From the NCBI RefSeq assembly GCF_000702585.1, contig NZ_JNIQ01000002.1, positions 1-64,000 of the forward strand: a stretch of DNA of 64,000 nt. Reading direction: 5' to 3'. Below the pieces are notes generated by a model, which saw only the letters and a list, made by a program, of their open reading frames with translations, was not told the origin of the DNA and searched no databases. This document shows, piece after piece, positions 44,067 through 53,237 of the stretch. Each line of letters begins with the position of its first letter. The stretch's first letter is position 1. The position numbers and the translations under genes were made by a program. Source of the DNA: Exiguobacterium aurantiacum DSM 6208 (GTDB lineage Bacteria; Bacillota; Bacilli; Exiguobacteriales; Exiguobacteriaceae).

Positions 44067-44345
44067 ATGATTAAAATAATTGACAATCAGAAACTCGAAT
44101 TACAATACAAAAAGGGATTTGGAGCATGGACATATCACATTAGACTTCCTGGAACAGCCGGTATTAAAGGGAAATGGGGATACCTAAAAGTATCTGGGAC
44201 CATTGATGATTTTGAAATAAAAAACATTAATTTAGCTCCAAGAAAAAATGAAGACAAGATTATCTCCATCAATCATGAAATCAGAGATGCGATCGGTAAA
44301 AGTGGTGGGGATATGGTGATGGTCACTTTATATCTGCATGATTAG
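44067..44345 (+). CDS. DUF1905-like small protein
   Basis: A 92-residue beta-barrel-type protein: GAWTYHIRLPGTAGIKGKWG then LKVSGTIDDFEIKNINLAPR and IRDAIGKSGGDMVMVTLYL match the DUF1905 pattern. The family's function is unknown. AATGAGATGA precedes the start with only a weak binding site. It is an isolated gene; the flanks are non-coding. Confidence 0.7.
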   Translation: MIKIIDNQKLELQYKKGFGAWTYHIRLPGTAGIKGKWGYLKVSGTIDDFEIKNINLAPRKNEDKIISINHEIRDAIGKSGGDMVMVTLYLHD

Positions 44346-44655
44346 CTGACTAAACAGATAAGTAGATTGAATTCCTAGGTTAGACAAAAAATCCGAAAAT
44401 CCCTCCTCTGACGGTTAATCTTATGTTTTTATCCTATTTATAGGGTTTACTGAACCGATATAATCTTTCGTGACATCATTTATTTAGGGGAAAGAACCTG
44501 GAGGACGCTTATTTCTCCAGCACCTCGTTAAAGATTTTCATTGAACATCTGCAGCTGGTTGTGCTTTTTGTTTATAACACTGCCGTTAAAACCCTTAACT
44601 GCTCTTCACTAGCTTCATAAAAGCCGTTCGTAAAAGTACACTTTTACAGTCAAAC
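44346..44655. other. Non-coding stretch
   Basis: About 310 bases after the DUF1905 gene without a supported gene, promoter or repeat. A short AAAGTACACTTTTAC dyad near 44634 is the only structure seen. Confidence 0.4.
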
Positions 44656-44691
44656 GAGGAAGACGGACGCTAATCAGCATCCGTCTTCCTC
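44656..44691. terminator. Strong terminator-like hairpin
   Basis: GAGGAAGACGGA (44656-44667) pairs perfectly with 44680-44691, followed by TTTATATTTT. It is about 190 bases beyond the copB stop and may end either an ancestral plus-strand gene or the copB unit. Confidence 0.8.
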
Positions 44692-44878
44692 TTTATATTT
44701 TGCTATTGTAATTACTACCGATAATTCCTCATATGTTAACTATAAAAATATATTTAATTATCCAAAGTCTTCAAACCTCCGTTTGACTTTAACCTAATAC
44801 AAAACTGTGCCCCCAAGGTTAAAGAAAATTCAACTTTTGGGAGGCAGCACTTTTCGTGTACGACAATTAAACACGGTG

Positions 44879-47017
44879 TTAAACAGCTCTATTTCTTAGT
44901 TTCAATGTCATCGCATTGATAGCCACGATAACCGTGGACACGGACATCAGAACTGCTCCTGCGGCAGGAGCCAACGTAATCCCAATGGAGGCTAGAACAC
45001 CCGCCGCTATGGGAATGGCAATAAAGTTATAACCGGCTCCCCACACGAGGTTCTGTTTCATTTTACTGGTTGTTTTATTGGCCAATTCGATAAAGGATTC
45101 AATATCGCCTGGATCTGACTGAGTCAAAATCACATCAGCGGAATCGATGGCGACTTGAGTTCCGGCACCGACTGCTATCCCAACGTCTGCTATTGCAAGG
45201 GATGGTGCATCGTTGACGCCATCGCCGACCATGATAACCGTTTGTCCATTATTTTTCAGTGATTCCACTAAATGATATTTATCTTGCGGTGATTGATTGG
45301 CTCTGTATTCAATGCCCAGTTCCTCTGCTACTCCTTGGGCAGCCGTTTCATTGTCACCTGTAGCCATAATCGGTTTTATATTGTAATGCTTCAATGCCTG
45401 TATCAGCGTTCTGCTCGTTTCTTTCAATTCATCGCCTAATGCGACCGTACCGATCGGATTCCCGTCCTCAACTAGTATACTTAATGTTGCCCCTTTGGGA
45501 ACATCCACCGCTACATCTCTTCCAAGTGCCTTTTGGCTGATCAATTCGTATTTGCGGCCATTGGCGTTTCCTTCTATACCCGCACCCGACACAACATCAA
45601 TCGAATCAAAGTGGACAGGCTGAATCCCTTGTTTCTCAGCGTATTGGACGATTGACTGGGCGATTGGGTGGCTGGACCCGCCTTCAATCCCTGCCATTAA
45701 CGCCGCGATTTCGGCTTCGGTATGTTGACCATCCAGTGTTTCCATGTTCAAAACTTTAAATTCGCCAGTAGTCAATGTACCCGTTTTATCCAGTATCATT
45801 ACATCAGCCTTAGTTGCCAGCTCCAATGCTTCGCGGTCTTTCACCAACAGCCCGCGGCTTGCACCTAAACTGGTGCTTCGTGCAATAACCAGCGGAATGG
45901 CAAGGCCGAGAGCGTGTGGACATGCAATGACTAATGTCGTAACCGTAAAAAGAACAGCGGTTTGAATGTCAGCAATGTACAGCCAAACGACAAAAGCGAG
46001 GAAAGCCGCCACAATGGCGATATAAAACAGCCAGCCGGCTACTTTTTGAGCCAGATTTTCAGCTCTTGAAGGTTGATCCTGCGCCTGGCTTATCAGGGTT
46101 TGTACTTGGGAAATGAACGATTGGTCGCCGGTTTCCTGTACTTCAAGATATAAGATGCCTGCACCGTTCGTGGAACCGCCGATCACTTTGTCTCCGGCTC
46201 CTTTTTCAATGGGTTTAGATTCCCCCGTCAGCAAAGCTTCATTGATCCGCGAGGTGCCTCTTTTGATGATGCCATCGGCAGGGACGTTTTCTCCGGCCTG
46301 AACCCGTACAAGGTCTCCGACTTTCAGCTCATTTACGGGACGCGTCTCGATCGAATCATCTTCCAATACCACATGTGCATCTTTCGGCACCAATTCGGCG
46401 AGCGATTTTTGCGCGTCTCCTGCTTCTCCGATAGCCTTCATTTCGATCCAGTGTCCAAGGAGCATGATCAACAGCAAGGACGCGAATTCAAAGAAGAAAT
46501 CCATGATGTGATCGCCGGTTACGTAGCGTGCCAGCACGGCGTAAATGCTGTACAAATAGGAAACGGATATCCCTAATGAAATAAGGGCCATCATGCCCGG
46601 TGCTTTTTCCTTAAATTCAGCGATTGCACCTTGATAGAAGGGTTTTCCGCCATAAACCAATAAGATAGTTGCTAATACAGCGACCACAATATCCGAGTAT
46701 GGAAAAGTAAATTGGAAAGGAAGCCGAACGTCCATCATCGGCGACAATAATAGAATGACAATGCCCAAGGGCAGCGACTTCAGGAAAATTTCTTTGAAAT
46801 TCCCATGATGGTGATGTCCATGGTCACTATGATCGTGGCCACCATGATTGTGATGGGCATGATCATCATGAATTTTGGCAGGATTGCTGTCGTCTTGAAT
46901 GCCTTCTTTCACTTGGTCTTCATGGTACGAATGCCCAACATGTTTGGAATGATCCATTTTACTGTGATCTACCTGTTCGTCTTGATGGTGGTGATGGTCT
47001 TTATCATTTTTAGCCAT
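44879..47017 (-). CDS. copB: CopB-type copper-translocating P1B ATPase
   Basis: A 712-residue ATPase. The first ~75 residues are extremely His-rich (DHHHHQDEQ, HDHSDHGHHHH) and likely bind copper. Eight membrane helices follow, with CPH in place of CPC (VIACPHALGLAIP), DKTGTLT, SSHPIAQS and [12 protein letters not shown] plus a His-rich N-terminus define the CopB branch, which exports copper or silver. A CsoR-type dyad lies upstream at 47098-47120. Confidence 0.95.
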   Translation of the reverse strand: MAKNDKDHHHHQDEQVDHSKMDHSKHVGHSYHEDQVKEGIQDDSNPAKIHDDHAHHNHGGHDHSDHGHHHHGNFKEIFLKSLPLGIVILLLSPMMDVRLPFQFTFPYSDIVVAVLATILLVYGGKPFYQGAIAEFKEKAPGMMALISLGISVSYLYSIYAVLARYVTGDHIMDFFFEFASLLLIMLLGHWIEMKAIGEAGDAQKSLAELVPKDAHVVLEDDSIETRPVNELKVGDLVRVQAGENVPADGIIKRGTSRINEALLTGESKPIEKGAGDKVIGGSTNGAGILYLEVQETGDQSFISQVQTLISQAQDQPSRAENLAQKVAGWLFYIAIVAAFLAFVVWLYIADIQTAVLFTVTTLVIACPHALGLAIPLVIARSTSLGASRGLLVKDREALELATKADVMILDKTGTLTTGEFKVLNMETLDGQHTEAEIAALMAGIEGGSSHPIAQSIVQYAEKQGIQPVHFDSIDVVSGAGIEGNANGRKYELISQKALGRDVAVDVPKGATLSILVEDGNPIGTVALGDELKETSRTLIQALKHYNIKPIMATGDNETAAQGVAEELGIEYRANQSPQDKYHLVESLKNNGQTVIMVGDGVNDAPSLAIADVGIAVGAGTQVAIDSADVILTQSDPGDIESFIELANKTTSKMKQNLVWGAGYNFIAIPIAAGVLASIGITLAPAAGAVLMSVSTVIVAINAMTLKLRNRAV

Positions 47018-47097
47018 TCAGTGCGCCTCCTCCAAACTAGTGGTTCTTATCCTATTTAACCCTATTTACATTCTTAACATTCACAAAGTTCTTGACG

Positions 47098-47120
47098 AAT
47101 ATACCACGCGGGGGTATATT
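47098..47120 (-). promoter_or_regulatory. CsoR-type operator upstream of copB
   Basis: AATATACC (47098-47105) and GGTATATT (47113-47120) form a perfect dyad around a GC-rich centre with a G run, as in CsoR sites. It lies about 80 bases upstream of the copB start. Confidence 0.65.
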
Positions 47121-47154
47121 TCATTTAAAAGTAAAGTGTGCTGTGAAAGCACCC

Positions 47155-47358
47155 TTATACGACGTCATACCCTTGTTCTTCAATCGCTTTCTGAATTTCG
47201 TTTAATGATGTCTTGGCAGTATCATAGTCTACTGCCACTTCGCCTTTTTTAAGATCAACTGTCACAGATGAAATCCCTTCGAGTTCACCGACGCCCGTTT
47301 CAACCGAGTTTGCACAGTGGCCGCAGGACATACCTTGTACTTTTAATGTTTCAATCAT
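47155..47358 (-). CDS. copZ: CopZ copper chaperone
   Basis: A 67-residue heavy-metal-associated domain with the GMSCGHC copper-binding motif (9-15). It delivers Cu(I) to the ATPases. AGGAGG precedes ATG 47358. A CsoR-like dyad lies 40 bases upstream. It is co-oriented with copB. Confidence 0.95.
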   Translation of the reverse strand: MIETLKVQGMSCGHCANSVETGVGELEGISSVTVDLKKGEVAVDYDTAKTSLNEIQKAIEEQGYDVV

Positions 47359-47396
47359 TATTATTCCTCCTAAAGTAATATTTCCTTAAACTTAAC

Positions 47397-47413
47397 ATAC
47401 CCCGATAGGGTAT
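47397..47413 (-). promoter_or_regulatory. CsoR-type operator upstream of copZ
   Basis: ATACCC and GGGTAT flank a 5-base centre (47397-47413), close to the CsoR consensus (TACCC...GGGTA). It suggests copper-induced expression of copZ and perhaps the divergent storage-protein gene. Confidence 0.75.
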
Positions 47414-47630
47414 ATCAAGTGTTTAGTATCATTTTACTTTATCGCTGTTTCCATGACTCTAATTTAGAAGTTCACAATGACCCCCCAAAAAAACCGCACC
47501 ATTGATTTTAATATTTGATTACTTGTCTATAAAATGTGCAGTTTCTATGGAGTTTCGGTATTTCTGTTTAGTTTGGAAAGGAGAGGGAAATCCAGTAAAT
47601 GAAGCAAAAATAAGAAATGGAGGTTTTAAC

Positions 47631-47963
47631 TTGGCTCATGAACAACATCAGGAATTGATTCGGGCATTACATGATTGTGCAGCGGAATGTAACCATTGTT
47701 TTGACGCTTGTCTGCAGGAAGACGATGTGAAGATGCTAGCACAGTGCATTCGATTAGACCGGGAATGCGCGGACATTTGTGCATTTTTGGAACATGCCAT
47801 TACTCACAATTCACCGTTCGTTTCCGAACTGGCAGCCGTTTGCGCAACCATTTGCGAAGCTTGCGCAGAGGAATGTGAGAAGCACGCCGATCATCATGAA
47901 CATTGCAGACGCTGTGCGGAAGCTTGCCGTAGATGTGCAGAAGCTTGCCGTAACGCCGCATAA
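47631..47963 (+). CDS. csp: Cys-rich four-helix copper-storage-like protein (Csp/DUF326)
   Basis: A 110-residue protein with about 13 cysteines in helical repeats (CAAECNHCFDACLQ, LDRECADICAFL, CATICEACAEEC, CRRCAEACRRCAEACR). This pattern is that of cytosolic copper-storage proteins, which bind many Cu(I) ions inside a four-helix bundle. I use TTG 47631, with GGAGG seven bases upstream; the frame is open further 5' without homology. It is divergent from copZ across the CsoR dyad. Confidence 0.9.
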   Translation: MAHEQHQELIRALHDCAAECNHCFDACLQEDDVKMLAQCIRLDRECADICAFLEHAITHNSPFVSELAAVCATICEACAEECEKHADHHEHCRRCAEACRRCAEACRNAA

Positions 47964-48037
47964 CCTTACTCAAAAAGGCCCGTCGGAAATATGAACTGCT
48001 CCCTGTCAAGTAGACAGGGCAAATAATGAAAACCAGC

Positions 48038-48937
48038 CTAGGCGGCTTGAGTCCTGTATTCGACAGGGCTCAAGCCGTTTAGTCGTTTCTGGAAACGATC
48101 ATGGTTGTAGAACGATATGTAGGCCTCGATGGCTGATGTGAGTTCGCTGTAGGCCTGGAACTCACGCAAATAGTACATCTCGACTTTCAGGGTACCCCAA
48201 AAACCCTCAATCGGGGCGTTGTCGAGACAACGTCCGACCCGGGACATGCTGTGGGTCAGCCCCGCGTCTTCCACCATGCGTTTGAACCCTCTCGAGGTAT
48301 ATTGGAACCCTCGGTCGCTATGGATCATCGGACTCGCTCCTGAACGGAGCCCCGCGATGGCTGGGATCATCGTCTGGAAGACGAGCGCGTTGTTGTTGGA
48401 TTTCCCGATGCGATAGGCGACGATCGAGCCGTCATAGAGGTCGATGATCGCGCTCAGATACGCCTTCTTCCCGGCGCCATATTTGAACTCGGTGACGTCG
48501 GTGCACCACTTCTCGTCCGGTCGGGACGCGCTGAATTCCCGGTTCATCAGGTTCTCGGCCACATGTTGCGGTGACGATTTCTTATGCCGCTTTCGTTTCT
48601 GGCGGATGACCGAACGGATCTCATGGATGCGCATGAGACGATAGATCCGCTTCTCATTGTATGCCGGCAGGCCATGTTGACGTCGTCTGCGGTTGATTGT
48701 CATGGTGAGCCGTCGATAGCCGTAGGTCCCGTTCACCTGGTCATAGAGGAGACGGATGTCCTCCAGTAAGCCCAAGTTCTCCTCCTCGCGTACCGAGACG
48801 GTACGCTTCAACCATTTGTAGTAGGCGGCCCGTGAGACCTGCGCGATTTCACACAGGAGCACGACCGGGAACGTGTCGGTCGTCGACATTTCCTCGATCG
48901 CCATGTAACGTAATTGTAGCCGGATTTGGCTGATCAA
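48038..48937 (-). CDS. IS3-family transposase OrfB (DDE integrase), copy B
   Basis: A 299-residue integrase with DDE residues in WCTDVTEFKYG, IHSDRGFQYTS and APIEGFWGTLK. Its codon use matches the host-like higher-GC genes throughout, unlike the chimeric copy A. It overlaps orfA by four bases. Confidence 0.93.
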   Translation of the reverse strand: MISQIRLQLRYMAIEEMSTTDTFPVVLLCEIAQVSRAAYYKWLKRTVSVREEENLGLLEDIRLLYDQVNGTYGYRRLTMTINRRRRQHGLPAYNEKRIYRLMRIHEIRSVIRQKRKRHKKSSPQHVAENLMNREFSASRPDEKWCTDVTEFKYGAGKKAYLSAIIDLYDGSIVAYRIGKSNNNALVFQTMIPAIAGLRSGASPMIHSDRGFQYTSRGFKRMVEDAGLTHSMSRVGRCLDNAPIEGFWGTLKVEMYYLREFQAYSELTSAIEAYISFYNHDRFQKRLNGLSPVEYRTQAA

Positions 48938-49608
48938 CCTCTCCTCTCGATCTCCTCTAACTTTTTTAGGAACAGGTTCTCGGCCCGCAGGCGCTCGTTC
49001 TCCCGCTCGATCTGTTGGATGCGACGTTCGAGCTTCTCTTCGTTGGTCAGTTCCTCTTCTTGCTTCGTCCGTCCGCGCCGGTCCTCGAGCCCGTGCACGC
49101 CGTCGGCGTCATATTTTTTCGTCCAGCCGTAGACCTGGTGGTACGACACGGCGAATATCTCGGCCGTCTGTTGATAGTTCCGTCCATTGTCCAGGCAATA
49201 CCTGACGATCTCCATGCGTTCCTCGAATGTGGTCTTTCTCCCTTTTGTCATAGCTCGATCCATCCCTTTTCTCGAATCTGTTAACTCGCTATGACTAGTA
49301 TACTTCTTGATCCACCGATATAGAACCGAACGACTACTGATTTGATGTCTGGAGAGGACTTCCACCATGGTGACCCCATCGAGATAGTCACGTACGGCCG
49401 CTATTTTCTGTTCCTTTGTGTACAGTTTCCATGTCCTCGACTCCTTCAAGGCGTCGATTCCGCCGGTCTCGAATTTCACTTTCCACACCCGGAGGGTATG
49501 CTCAGAGACGTCATGGGCCTCCTCGATTTCCTTCCACGTATATGTTTCTTCTTCCATCATCCGTAGTGCACTCAGTTTTTGTTCGATTGAATGCCGACTT
49601 CTCGCCAT
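48934..49608 (-). CDS. IS3-family transposase OrfA, copy B
   Basis: A 224-residue protein starting MARSRHSIEQKL (ATG 49608; three codons upstream are also open). It has two to three helix-turn-helix units and a C-terminal zipper, as in copy A, with about 85 percent identity in the N-terminal half and near identity in the C-terminal half. Confidence 0.9.
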   Translation of the reverse strand: MARSRHSIEQKLSALRMMEEETYTWKEIEEAHDVSEHTLRVWKVKFETGGIDALKESRTWKLYTKEQKIAAVRDYLDGVTMVEVLSRHQISSRSVLYRWIKKYTSHSELTDSRKGMDRAMTKGRKTTFEERMEIVRYCLDNGRNYQQTAEIFAVSYHQVYGWTKKYDADGVHGLEDRRGRTKQEEELTNEEKLERRIQQIERENERLRAENLFLKKLEEIERRG

Positions 49609-49710
49609 AAAAAACACTCCCCAATCAGATAAACAGATTTGTTATTTCATCTGTCTACCTATTGGGGAGCATATCAATATTTTCCGACGGACCTTTTCTT
49701 TTATCAAGCA

Positions 49711-50388
49711 TCATTCTGCTTCATGGATCCATTTGTAGCCGATTCCCCAAACCGTGAGAAAATGATCATCGACCGGAAAACCGGACTGGCGGATTTTTTC
49801 CCGAACATTTCGCACATGCGAATCGATGGTCCGCCCTTCCGTCTCTGAGTCGAATCCCCAAATTAACTGGATCAGCTGCTCCCTCGTAAACACTTTGTCG
49901 GCATTCTTCATCAGGTGGCCCACCATCAGAAATTCTTTTGGCGTCAATTTGATGATATGTTTGCCGTACGTAAGTTCAAACCGGTCTTTGTCCCACACCA
50001 AACCGTCCACTTCAATGGTATTTTTCGGAGTTCTCCTGCGAAGCAGCGCCCCCATCCGGGCCAGCAACTCATCTTCATTAAACGGCTTTGTGATGTAATC
50101 ATCCGCCCCGATATTCAATCCCTTAACAATATCCTCCTGTTGTTCCCGCGCCGTCAGCATAATGATTGGCACATCCGAAAATTTCCGGATTTCGCGGCAC
50201 AGTTCCCAGCCATCCATTTCCGGCATCATGATATCCAGTAAGACGAGATCGAAAGGTTCCGATTCCAAATAGTCGAAGGCTTCATGAGCTCCCAGTGCTT
50301 TTTTACAGAGGCACTGATGCGGCTTCAAATATAAAGCCACTAAATCCAGCATTCGTTGTTCATCATCAACCAACAGCACTTTCTGCAA
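49711..50388 (-). CDS. OmpR-family response regulator
   Basis: A 225-residue regulator: receiver domain with phospho-acceptor Asp 52 ([16 protein letters not shown]) and the TKPF switch, followed by a winged-helix DNA-binding domain ([29 protein letters not shown]). It is preceded by and overlaps the kinase remnant by 23 bases. Being next to copper genes, it may have been a copper-responsive system, but that is inference. It ends 35 bases from IS3 copy B. Confidence 0.92.
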   Translation of the reverse strand: MQKVLLVDDEQRMLDLVALYLKPHQCLCKKALGAHEAFDYLESEPFDLVLLDIMMPEMDGWELCREIRKFSDVPIIMLTAREQQEDIVKGLNIGADDYITKPFNEDELLARMGALLRRRTPKNTIEVDGLVWDKDRFELTYGKHIIKLTPKEFLMVGHLMKNADKVFTREQLIQLIWGFDSETEGRTIDSHVRNVREKIRQSGFPVDDHFLTVWGIGYKWIHEAE

Positions 50389-50534
50389 GCGAATCCCCCC
50401 TTTTCAATTCTATCAGGACGGTTGTCCCTTGTCCGTACTCACTTTGAAGCGTCATGAGACCACCGTGCGATTCGACGATTTCTTTCGCAATCGCCAGGCC
50501 AAGACCGCTTCCTCCGTACTGTCTGGATCTGGAT
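50366..50534 (-). pseudogene. C-terminal fragment of a sensor histidine kinase
   Basis: Only the last ~55 residues remain: [20 protein letters not shown] (the G2 ATP-lid of HATPase) and [10 protein letters not shown]. The 5' side is replaced by an IS3 element starting at 50535. The kinase partner of the response regulator is thus lost. Confidence 0.9.
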
Positions 50535-50552
50535 TGGATTGTCAACACTTAA

Positions 50553-51371
50553 CTAGACATTTTTTAAGAGGTCTCTTTTTTTATATTCTTTCGGTGTCAG
50601 GTAACCTAATGTCCCATGGATTCTGATGTGATTGAACCAATGTATGTAATCACGTAATTCACGGTCGAGAACCGTCAGATTCAGGAAAGTCTGCTTCTTG
50701 ACGAACTCGATTTTGAGAACCTTGTACGTCGCCTCTGACACTGCGTTGTCGTAAGGACACCCCTTGTCACTGAGCGAACGACGGATCCCGAAGCTGCGCA
50801 ACGTGTCGCTCACGAGTTTGTTGTTGAATTCGCTCCCACGGTCGGTGTGAAACATGCCTACCCGACGGAGATCAGCTGGAATTGTTGCGATCGCCCGGGC
50901 CACCAGGTCCGCATCCTTGCGTTCGCCGACGCTATGTCCGATGATTTCCCGATTGAACAGGTCGACAAATACACAGACATAGTTCCATTTGTTTTGGACC
51001 CTGACGTATGTCAAATCGCTCACGATGACCGACAGTTCCTTTTCCTGACGGAACTCACGATTCAGCTCGTTTTTCACCGTGGACTCGTTAGGATTGCTTC
51101 GTTTCGGTTTGAATTGTGCGACGGTGTAGGAGGACACGAGCCCCTGCTCATTCATGATGCGTCCGATGCGTCGGCGTGACACACGCTTCCCTATACGCTG
51201 TAGCTCGACCTTGATCTTGCGCGTCCCATAATTGTCACGACTGCGGCGGAAGATCTCGATGACATCACCGGTCACATCGTCGACCGCCGGTCGCCTCTTG
51301 GATTCGTAGTAGAAGGTACTTCTTGACAGTTTCAGGACTTTACACATTGCTGATACCGAGTATTTGTGCAT
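50553..51371 (-). CDS. IS3-family transposase OrfB, second type, copy 1
   Basis: A 272-residue integrase with HTH_21 (SRDNYGTRKIKVELQRIGK) and DDE residues in VIVSDLTYVRVQNKW, FHTDRGSEFNN and ATYKVLKIEFV. The frame is open upstream of ATG 51371 toward the end of orfA, in keeping with production by frameshifting. Confidence 0.92.
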   Translation of the reverse strand: MHKYSVSAMCKVLKLSRSTFYYESKRRPAVDDVTGDVIEIFRRSRDNYGTRKIKVELQRIGKRVSRRRIGRIMNEQGLVSSYTVAQFKPKRSNPNESTVKNELNREFRQEKELSVIVSDLTYVRVQNKWNYVCVFVDLFNREIIGHSVGERKDADLVARAIATIPADLRRVGMFHTDRGSEFNNKLVSDTLRSFGIRRSLSDKGCPYDNAVSEATYKVLKIEFVKKQTFLNLTVLDRELRDYIHWFNHIRIHGTLGYLTPKEYKKRDLLKNV

Positions 51372-51388
51372 ATTGTTCTTGATGACAG

Positions 51389-51673
51389 TTACTTTCGTCC
51401 TATGATCAGCGTGGCTTGCTTTAAAATGTCATTCTCCATCTCGAGTTGCCTCACTTGCTTGCGCAGGTCACGGAGTTCACGGGCCTCGTCGCTCAGGTTG
51501 TCCTCTGCCTTGAACGAACCGGTCGCACGGCTCTGGTTGATCCAACGTCCCAGTGCTGATGGTGTCAAATCGTACTCGCGAACGATATCGATCCTCGGCT
51601 TCCCGTTAAGATAGAGCTGGACGACCTGTTCTTTGAATTCATCTGTGTAAACGCGGTGCGCTCTCTTTGTCAT
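51389..51673 (-). CDS. IS3-family transposase OrfA, second type, copy 1
   Basis: A 94-residue helix-turn-helix protein (MTKRAHRVYTDEFKEQVVQL, IVREYDLTPSALGRWI) with a zipper (LRDLRKQVRQLEMENDILK). ATG 51673 has GAGGAG ten bases upstream; the frame extends 18 codons further without support. Confidence 0.9.
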   Translation of the reverse strand: MTKRAHRVYTDEFKEQVVQLYLNGKPRIDIVREYDLTPSALGRWINQSRATGSFKAEDNLSDEARELRDLRKQVRQLEMENDILKQATLIIGRK

Positions 51674-51755
51674 GTTTGATGTTCTCCTCATGTTCATAAT
51701 TTGTTTCAGTCTAATCGACCTCTTCATTTATGTCCAATTGAGTGTAGCCCATCCA

Positions 51756-52249
51756 AGTTTATGCATCAATTCTGCGAATTCATCTGCCTTCTTATACCTC
51801 TCTTCATGGGATGGAAGACTCTCCATGCCGTGATTCCATGCTTCTTCATCTCTCATAGACGTCACTAGGTTCCAACCCACTCTTCCATTTGTAATATGTT
51901 CTAGGCTCAACAACTGTCTTGAGGCTGTAAAAGGATTTGAAAAAGTACTCGAGATGGTTGAGACGAGCCCTACATATTTTGTCACCTGAGAAATAGCTGT
52001 CAAATTGATTAATGGGTCGAACCAAAATGCCGGTATTTCATTTGGTTCTTGTGCCAGGAAAGATTGACTGTCTGCGAAGAAGACAGCGTCAAAGCATCCT
52101 TTTTCAGCTAACTGCGCCAAGGATTGATAATATTCTATCTCCCCTACCCGGTTAACACTTGAGTTCGGCATCAACCACGCAGCCTGATGATGTCCACACC
52201 CATAAACCAAAACCCCTATATTAAGTTGATTCTTTTGAATAACCGTCAT
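51756..52249 (-). pseudogene. N-terminal fragment of a flavin-dependent (LLM-class) monooxygenase
   Basis: The first ~165 residues of an NtaA/SnaA/DszA-type monooxygenase: GVLVYGCGHHQAAWLMPNSS, FDAVFFADSQSFLAQ, TISSTFSNPFTASRQLLSLE and NGRVGWNLVTSMRDEEAWN. The IS at 51755 removes the remaining ~280 residues. It is downstream of the SDR gene on the same strand. Confidence 0.9.
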
Positions 52250-52318
52250 TACTCTTCCCCCTAAGACTAGACCAATATATTATGCCTTCCTATCTTACAT
52301 ATGGAGGTAATAATACAT

Positions 52319-53071
52319 TTAGTTCATCGTTAGTCCACCATCTACTGTGAAATTTTGCCCTGTGATACCTTCCGCCTCTTTAGATGACAGATAAACGACC
52401 AAATGGGCCACCTGTTCCGGAGTTGTCACTTTTCTCAAAGGTGTAGAATTAGCAATCAGTTCAAAGACCTCTTGAGACGTTACTGAACTGGCATCAGTCA
52501 CTTTCAACAAACCACCTGATACGACATTTGCTTTAATTCCGTATTGTCCCAGTTCAGAGGCTATATTGCGTGTAAAACCTATAAGTCCTGCTTTTGCGGT
52601 TGTATACTCGTGGTAGGGGACAACTGGATTTTGGTAGAGATTCGTACCAATACTGATGATACTTCCGTTTTGTCTCTCCATGAATTGGGGTAAGACACTT
52701 TGAATCGCATTGAAGGCCCCTTTTAATGTTCCATCCAGCTGTCTTTGATAATCTTTCCATGAAAGATCTATAAAAGACTTTTGCTGTATCGGATCGAATT
52801 TGAAGTCTACCAATGCATTATTGACCACCACATCAATTTGACCAAAATAGTTGGTCGCCACTTTCACCATCTCATCCACTTCTTGGCGATTTGTCACATC
52901 AGCGTATAGAGCTATAGCATTTTGTTCACCGAGCTCCGAAACAAGTCCTTCTGCCTTCTCTTTACTTTTGTAATAGTTAATCACTACATTAAACCCTTTT
53001 TCAACTAAAGCTTTTGCTATCGTAGCACCAAGACCCTTGCTACTTCCTGTCACCAAAACTGTTCTTTTCAC
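52319..53071 (-). CDS. Short-chain dehydrogenase/reductase
   Basis: A 250-residue SDR with the NAD(P) site TGSSKGLG (8-15), the NNA motif (VVNNALVD), catalytic Ser in GSIISIGTN and the YxxxK motif (YHEYTTAKAG). The C-terminal EGITGQNFTVDGGLTMN is typical. The substrate is unknown. It is intact and precedes the monooxygenase fragment by 70 bases, suggesting an ancestral two-gene unit. Confidence 0.92.
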   Translation of the reverse strand: MKRTVLVTGSSKGLGATIAKALVEKGFNVVINYYKSKEKAEGLVSELGEQNAIALYADVTNRQEVDEMVKVATNYFGQIDVVVNNALVDFKFDPIQQKSFIDLSWKDYQRQLDGTLKGAFNAIQSVLPQFMERQNGSIISIGTNLYQNPVVPYHEYTTAKAGLIGFTRNIASELGQYGIKANVVSGGLLKVTDASSVTSQEVFELIANSTPLRKVTTPEQVAHLVVYLSSKEAEGITGQNFTVDGGLTMN

Positions 53072-53237
53072 GTCACCACTCCTATACTTTTAGTTGCAAT
53101 CGCAAGTACAAATCAAAAAGTGAAAGATATTACCCCTGCACTGCCTTTAGTCTTTCCAATAAATCTAATTCTTCCGTACCAACTTTAAATGAATGTCTTT
53201 CTGAATAGTACTATCGGTTTGGATTGTCAACACTTAA

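Larger units (their letters stand above)
47992..49676 (-). mobile_element. IS3-family element, copy B
   Basis: A 1685-bp element with ends TGAACTGCTCCCTG at left and, read inward from the right, TGATATGCTCCCC. It is flanked by a 3-bp duplication ATA (47989-47991 and 49677-49679), the size expected for IS3/IS150 elements. It lies in opposite orientation to copy A. Confidence 0.9.
50535..51755 (-). mobile_element. IS3-family element of a second type, copy 1
   Basis: A 1221-bp element with imperfect ends TGGATTGTCAACACTTAAC and TGGATGGGCTACACTCAAT (read inward). It is nearly identical to copy 2 at 53220. The flanks do not match (GAT at left, AGT at right), and the left flank is a kinase, the right a monooxygenase, so DNA was deleted or exchanged after insertion. 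Confidence 0.9.
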
